DNA of 64,000 bases from Denitratimonas sp037478135 (GTDB lineage Bacteria > Pseudomonadota > Gammaproteobacteria > Xanthomonadales > Xanthomonadaceae), in the NCBI RefSeq assembly GCF_037478135.1, contig NZ_JBBHDV010000015.1:10457-74456 (forward strand), read 5' to 3'. Position numbers and translations under genes: made by a program. Below, piece by piece: positions 59,804 through 64,000 of the stretch (positions are counted from its first letter, which is position 1; each line of letters opens with the position of its first letter). The notes beneath the pieces were generated by a model, which saw only the letters and a program-made list of their open reading frames with translations, searched no databases and had not been told where the DNA came from.

Positions 59804-61051
59804 TTATTTAACGAACTTGCTGAGCAGTTTTTTATCTTCCAAGAATGAAATTACTTCATTAAGTTCGGTTATAGCCAAATTGACCATGCCACCTTCATCA
59901 TCATCAACCATTGCAACAACGGCATCAGGCTGACGCCAGTCAATATATTTAGGGAACTTGTACCAGCATACCCACCATGGAAGATCGAGCTTCCCCTTGT
60001 TTATAGGGGACTCCTGAATTGCTTCATATAGATCTTGTGCATCACGCTTGTGATCATTTTGTAATTTGTTGTCAACCACCGGGAGCAATACCCTGATTCC
60101 AACGGCCACATCTCCCAGTTCTTTCCTGCCAAAATTGACGACCACGGAATATTTTGCATCCTCCCTGGGTCTGGGGGCAAGTGAAATATTGGAATCTGCT
60201 GTATCGAAAATGTTTGGATCCAGGGTAAGCTCCCAGCCCTCGGGAATCGCTATGCTTGACTCCCTTCCACTCAGTTTTTTGATAAATTCCTGGAAGGCTT
60301 TCCTTCTGATTGAGTCTAAAGAGCCTGCTATGTCCATCGCAGCTCGTAAATTTTCCTTGTTCATTACCGCTTGTTCAGCAATTTTACTCGAATTGCTCAT
60401 GTTTACCTCCCCGATAATTCTCTTATTAATAAACAACAATAACTCGTCTAGAAATGATCGAACCCTGAAAGATTGGCAAGCAGAAATGCATTCTTTCACC
60501 CATGTTCTCAAATCCGTGGGGCCAGGGAGGGTAAGTCGACCCGAGACAATAGCTTCATTGCAAAGGGATTCATCAATACTGTGCTTGGACGGACGAGTTC
60601 CCTTGACTGGCGTAAGATATAGAACTCTGTATAAGTCACAATTCGACTTAAGCTCTTCAAGATAATCTTTTATCTGATGGGCTTGATCTCCCGCCCACCA
60701 TATCTTGCTTTCAATCACCATCGCGCTGCGTGGCGTTAAGTCTACCTTTATATCCATTTTGCGGCCACGGGATGTGGTTGCCTCACATTTTACTCTTGCA
60801 TTCGATGCATGCGGTATCATCTCCGGCCAGAATTGCTGAAGGAACAACTCAAGAAAAACAGGGCCTTGCCCATGGCTACCTTTTGGATCAAGCAGGTTTG
60901 CTAAAATTCTTGAGAGTCCAAGCTCATCTCGTCTCAAAAAGTCCAACGCCAAGAAATCTGGCGCAAGCTCAGATTTTATATCCTCACTGTATTTCTGTGC
61001 TGTTTTCGTCATCGTGCTAATTTTCGACAGAAAATTTTCGATCGCTTGCAT
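59804..61051 (-). CDS. PD-(D/E)XK nuclease superfamily protein
   Basis: 415 residues. N-terminal LGLSRILANLLDPKGSHGQG with Glu43 nearby, then Asp100 and Glu114-Ser-Lys116 (MDIKVDLTPRSAMVIESKIW) and Gln126 in DQAHQIKDYLEEL: the full PD-(D/E)XK core of the PDDEXK_4-type group. The C-terminal part is unassigned. Base composition is far more AT-rich than the surroundings, with AT-rich codons throughout, indicating recent transfer. Probably the third gene of a unit starting at 61618. A DNA-cleaving defence or mobile-element role is plausible but unproven. Confidence 0.8.
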   Translation of the reverse strand: MQAIENFLSKISTMTKTAQKYSEDIKSELAPDFLALDFLRRDELGLSRILANLLDPKGSHGQGPVFLELFLQQFWPEMIPHASNARVKCEATTSRGRKMDIKVDLTPRSAMVIESKIWWAGDQAHQIKDYLEELKSNCDLYRVLYLTPVKGTRPSKHSIDESLCNEAIVSGRLTLPGPTDLRTWVKECISACQSFRVRSFLDELLLFINKRIIGEVNMSNSSKIAEQAVMNKENLRAAMDIAGSLDSIRRKAFQEFIKKLSGRESSIAIPEGWELTLDPNIFDTADSNISLAPRPREDAKYSVVVNFGRKELGDVAVGIRVLLPVVDNKLQNDHKRDAQDLYEAIQESPINKGKLDLPWWVCWYKFPKYIDWRQPDAVVAMVDDDEGGMVNLAITELNEVISFLEDKKLLSKFVK

Positions 61052-61068
61052 CGCTGCCTACTCTCTAT

Positions 61069-61239
61069 TCAAGTTCCCAAAAAAGCTTCCTTATGCGCCA
61101 CGGGAAGATCGACCCGTTGTCCAGAATGACCTACATGTTTCGCTACACCAACAACGATGACATATGCAGGTCGTTCAGGATGGCGATGTGAATAAAAAAA
61201 GCTAGCTCCCATCGTTCTGGTGACTTTACCATCGGTCAT
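61069..61239 (-). CDS. Possible small ORF overlapping its upstream neighbour
   Basis: 56 residues (TDGKVTRTMGASFFYSHRHP, ERPAYVIVVGVAKHVGHSGQ). It overlaps the 3-prime end of the upstream gene by 14 bp in another frame and ends 17 bp before the nuclease gene. Position suggests a translationally coupled gene. No family recognised; could be spurious. Confidence 0.4.
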   Translation of the reverse strand: MTDGKVTRTMGASFFYSHRHPERPAYVIVVGVAKHVGHSGQRVDLPVAHKEAFLGT

Positions 61240-61618
61240 CGTGCTGCCATTGCGGGTCGCTACAAATAACTCGTACTTGCAAGGCGTTGAAACCATCGGT
61301 GATGTCGAAGTGGAAGTACCTCTGTTCCTGCCATTCGGTGGCACCTTCCAGCCTCACGTCGAACGTCAGTTTGTCGATGTATCGCTCGCCCTGCGGAAGG
61401 AGCGATTGCTCGAAGAACCTGAACTCCATCCCTTCTTCTTCCATCAGCAGTTGAGCGATGAAGTGCTCCAGTGCGACGTGATTGTCGGTGTCGAGGATCA
61501 TAAAGGGATCGGCTTCCGTGCAGTTGCCTTCGCCGATCAGAAGCCCAAGCTCACGAGATTTCAGTCGCTGCGCGATGGATGGGGTGGGTGGGGGGTAGGT
61601 GTCGGGTTGGTCGCTCAT
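61226..61618 (-). CDS. Unknown acidic protein, first gene of the nuclease unit
   Basis: 130 residues from ATG 61618. A Pro-rich start (YPPPTPSIAQRLKSRELGLL), then an alpha/beta segment LDTDNHVALEHFIAQLLMEE and a beta-rich part (RYIDKLTFDVRLEGATEWQE, FHFDITDGFNALQVRVICSD). An operator palindrome lies 44 bp upstream of this start, supporting the choice over a longer frame beginning at 61789. Divergent from the AAA ATPase. Function unknown. Confidence 0.65.
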   Translation of the reverse strand: MSDQPDTYPPPTPSIAQRLKSRELGLLIGEGNCTEADPFMILDTDNHVALEHFIAQLLMEEEGMEFRFFEQSLLPQGERYIDKLTFDVRLEGATEWQEQRYFHFDITDGFNALQVRVICSDPQWQHDDRW

Positions 61619-61661
61619 GTGTGTGTCTGTGTGGTGATGCCTGGCACAGCATAGGCTTGCT

Positions 61662-61680
61662 GGCGACACGCGTTGTCGCA
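61662..61680. promoter_or_regulatory. Operator for the minus-strand unit (61618 start)
   Basis: GGCGACA-CGCGT-TGTCGCA, 5-bp spacer, one mismatch to the TGCGACA-N5-TGTCGCA consensus. 44 bp upstream of the minus-strand start. Confidence 0.7.
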
Positions 61681-61719
61681 GAGTTTGGTGCGGCTGGCTG
61701 TGGCTGTTGCACTTGTGCA

Positions 61720-61738
61720 TGCGACGGCATCTGTCGCA
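61720..61738. promoter_or_regulatory. Operator for the AAA ATPase gene
   Basis: TGCGACG-GCATC-TGTCGCA, 5-bp spacer, one mismatch. 40 bp upstream of the ATPase start, mirroring the spacing of the sister site at 61662. Confidence 0.7.
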
Positions 61739-61778
61739 CGGCAAGGCAACACTGTCCTCACTTGATACGAGGACGCCC

Positions 61779-63956
61779 ATGTTGCGCAATCAGAAGCCCC
61801 GTCGTCGCGAGCCGCAGCCGGACATCGCGCCTGTGGCTGTGCCGCAGAAAGCGCCGGTGTTCCGGGCGCGGCGGCTGGAAACGGCGCTGGAACGCTGTGC
61901 CGCCTTGTACGCGGTTCGGATGATGGCGCGCGTTCGTCCTTACGATCAGATTGCCAAGGGCGAGTCCTTGGGTCTGTTACGGCTGGCTGGGTTGGAATTG
62001 CAGGGCGAGGTCAGGCTGTCGGAGCTTTCGCCGTTTGCGGTGGAACGTGCGATTGCCAAGCAACGCGAGCGCCTGGAGGTGCGCGGTGAGTCGGCAATTC
62101 CGGCACTGGATCGCAATGTCGAAAAGCTCGGCAAGGCGCTGCGGTTATCAGGCACCGAGTGCGCGGTGTTGCGTCTGGCCGTAGTGGCGAAAAGCGTGGA
62201 TGGTTGCGACGACCTGCTGCAACGCTGGGTATCCACGCCAATGCAATTCTTCGCTCTGGTTCAGCACGCGCTTGGAAAACGTGTGCGTGGCATTTCGGCA
62301 GCGCTGGGATCGGGATGCACGCTGCGGCGCATCGGTGTGTTCGGAAGGTTCGATCTGGATCGGCACAACCATCCGATGGAAATGTGCGGTAGCTTGGGCA
62401 GTACCTTGGCGATCAATCTTCTGTCGCCCTCGTTCGATCTGGAGAGCATCCAGCGCAGCCTGCTGCGACCCGCGCCTGCGGCGGCGCTTTCGCTGGGCGA
62501 TTTTTGTCACCAGCCAGAAGCCGCGATGATCGTCAATTACATGGCTTGCGCATTGAAGCGGCGCAGTCGCGGGGTGAATGTGTTGATCCACGGCGATCCG
62601 GGAACCGGCAAGACGGAGTTCGTGCGCGCGCTGGCGCAATCGCTCGGGGCGCGGCTGGATGAAGTGCCGGTGGAGGACGAAGACCGCGATCCGATTTCCG
62701 GCGAGGCGCGCTTTCGCGCCTACACGCTGGCGCAACGCCTGCTTGCGCGCAATCGCGGGCAGTTGCTTTTGTTCGACGAGGTGGAAGATGTATTCGGCAG
62801 CGGTGGTGCGACGCTGCTCTCGGCGCTGGTGGGCAAGCAAGGGCGCGACCCGGAAAGTCTTGCGAAGGGCTGGATCAATCTGACTCTGGAATCCAATTCT
62901 GTACCCGCTATATGGGTGTGCAACGACATCCGTGCGGTTGATCCGGCGTATCTGCGGCGTTTCGATCTGGTCGCACAGTTCCGCACACCGCCGCGCAAGG
63001 TGCGTGAGCGTATCGTGGAGCGTTATTTTCCGGATGCGCTGTTGTCTGAAACCGGCGTTGCGGCCTTGAGTGAATTGGAAGCCTTGCCGCCTGCACAAAT
63101 CGAACGTGCCGCCAAGGTGGTGAAGGCGCTGGGCAGCAAGCGTCGCGATGAGCGCGATGCGCAGGCCAAACGCATCGTGGAGATGTCGTTGCGGGCGATG
63201 GGGCATTCCACGGCGAGGAAAGCCGCCGGGTTGCCGCCGCATTACGATCCGGCGTTTCTCAATACCGATCGCGATCTTTCCGCGCTGATCGAGGGTTTGC
63301 GTGCCGGGCGTGCGGCGCGGCTGTGTCTGTTCGGGCCGCCCGGCACCGGCAAGACGGCGCTTGGGCATCACCTGGCGCAGGTGCTGGATCGTCCGCTGCA
63401 CGTCAAGCGCGCGTCCGATCTGGTTAGCATGTGGGTGGGCGAAACCGAGAAGAATCTGGCGCAGGCGTTTCTGGAGGCAAGCGACGAGGGCGCGATCCTG
63501 CTGATCGACGAGGCCGACAGTTTTCTCCAGGATCGCAGCCGTGCGCAGCGGAGCTGGGAGGTGAGTCAGGTCAATGAAATGCTGACGCAGATGGAGGCAT
63601 TCGAGGGCATTTTCATTGCGTCCACCAATCTGGTCGATTCGCTGGATGCAGCGAGCTTGCGGCGATTTGATTTCAAAATCCGGTTCGATTTCCTTGATTC
63701 AGCACAACGGCGGGCGTTGATGCAGCGTGTGCTTGCGGATCAAGTACTGGGAGAGGAAGTGTTGCGGCGCATTGATCGGATGGAGCAATTGACCCCCGGC
63801 GATGTGGCCAATGTGCTTCGGCAGGTACGGGTGTTGGGGCAGATGCCAGAGGCGGCTGAGGTGCTTAGCCTGCTGGAGGCCGAGTTGCGGCTCAAGCCAG
63901 GCGGCGCGAAGGCGGGGATGGGGGGCGGATTCAACCCTGAAGTGCAATTTCCTTGA
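61779..63956 (+). CDS. Two-domain AAA+ ATPase (CDC48/FtsH-like AAA modules)
   Basis: 725 residues. About 240 residues of unassigned N-terminal region, then two AAA modules. Module 1: Walker A GDPGTGKT (272-279), Walker B LLLFDEVED (329-337), sensor Asn382, RRFD 393-396. Module 2: Walker A GPPGTGKT (519-526), MWVGETEKN pore segment (551-559), Walker B ILLIDEAD (573-580), sensor Asn617, RRFDF 628-632. Both modules look catalytically intact. Ends with a Gly-rich tail. A GAGG ribosome site precedes the ATG. No transmembrane or protease domain, so likely an unfoldase or remodeller acting with partners from this locus. Confidence 0.88.
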   Translation: MLRNQKPRRREPQPDIAPVAVPQKAPVFRARRLETALERCAALYAVRMMARVRPYDQIAKGESLGLLRLAGLELQGEVRLSELSPFAVERAIAKQRERLEVRGESAIPALDRNVEKLGKALRLSGTECAVLRLAVVAKSVDGCDDLLQRWVSTPMQFFALVQHALGKRVRGISAALGSGCTLRRIGVFGRFDLDRHNHPMEMCGSLGSTLAINLLSPSFDLESIQRSLLRPAPAAALSLGDFCHQPEAAMIVNYMACALKRRSRGVNVLIHGDPGTGKTEFVRALAQSLGARLDEVPVEDEDRDPISGEARFRAYTLAQRLLARNRGQLLLFDEVEDVFGSGGATLLSALVGKQGRDPESLAKGWINLTLESNSVPAIWVCNDIRAVDPAYLRRFDLVAQFRTPPRKVRERIVERYFPDALLSETGVAALSELEALPPAQIERAAKVVKALGSKRRDERDAQAKRIVEMSLRAMGHSTARKAAGLPPHYDPAFLNTDRDLSALIEGLRAGRAARLCLFGPPGTGKTALGHHLAQVLDRPLHVKRASDLVSMWVGETEKNLAQAFLEASDEGAILLIDEADSFLQDRSRAQRSWEVSQVNEMLTQMEAFEGIFIASTNLVDSLDAASLRRFDFKIRFDFLDSAQRRALMQRVLADQVLGEEVLRRIDRMEQLTPGDVANVLRQVRVLGQMPEAAEVLSLLEAELRLKPGGAKAGMGGGFNPEVQFP

Positions 63957-64000
63957 ACCGAAGCGGGCCAGGTGCCGTAGGCTGGGCCGCTCCACGACCA

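Overview
The window is high-GC, gene-dense chromosomal DNA of a gammaproteobacterium, most likely of the order Xanthomonadales (Lysobacterales). Reasons: divergent speE/speA, an AcnD/PrpF-type methylcitrate cluster, a complete liu (leucine/isovalerate) operon, a cytochrome c5-like protein, secreted proteins with the WYNPA-type N-terminal domain and an IFADGFE-type C-terminus, and REP elements with a REP-associated tyrosine transposase (RAYT). The genus cannot be fixed from the sequence alone. No rRNA, tRNA, CRISPR array or prophage was seen. || Layout. 1-4 kb: a truncated secreted beta-helix-like protein and a TonB-dependent receptor. 4-10 kb: cyclopropane fatty acid synthase, an unknown membrane-anchored protein, a rhodanese, and divergent speE/speA for polyamine synthesis. 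10-12.4 kb: a beta-hydroxyacid dehydrogenase and a secreted PQQ-type sugar dehydrogenase. 12.4-19.8 kb: liuABCDE on the minus strand, split between liuC and liuD by an AbrB/PIN toxin-antitoxin pair on the plus strand. 20-21.1 kb: a lower-GC insert with an orphan antitoxin-like gene and a secreted Cys-containing protein. 21.2-29 kb: a TetR regulator, a TSUP permease, a sodium:solute symporter with a 43-residue partner, a 2OG-Fe oxygenase, an EamA permease and an ABC exporter. 29-38 kb: phasin, queD, dipeptidyl peptidase, GST, cytochrome c, an extracellular nuclease, a hydrolase and zapE. 38-43 kb: a duplicated-domain secreted protein, an SPFH protein with a C-terminal HTH next to a zinc-ribbon membrane protein, and NtrC. 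43-53.8 kb: the methylcitrate (propionate) pathway prpB, prpC, acnD and prpF, interrupted by pirin, a RelE-type toxin-antitoxin pair and a lysoplasmalogenase, and headed by a divergent HTH-citrate synthase fusion that is a good candidate for its regulator. 53.8-54.6 kb: a RAYT gene bracketed by two REP pairs. || 54.6-64 kb is the most unusual region: a SIR2 deacylase, a DUF6150-like repeat protein, a WYL-domain regulator, an unknown protein of possible beta-propeller type, a PcfJ-like protein, a small unknown protein, an AT-rich PD-(D/E)XK nuclease, two small unknown proteins and a divergent two-AAA-domain ATPase. Copies of one palindrome, TGCGACA-N5-TGTCGCA or close variants, lie about 20-60 bp upstream of the start codons of six transcription units here. 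They are perfect or near-perfect at four units and degenerate at two (WYL, PcfJ). The inference is a single regulon controlled by the WYL protein, resembling in logic the WYL-regulated defence loci (BrxR/CapW type), but with a gene content I do not recognise as a described system. || Several genes are not obvious from long open frames: the edge-truncated gene at 1-1129, a 43-residue transporter subunit at 22849-22980, and a 57-residue membrane protein at 49955-50128.
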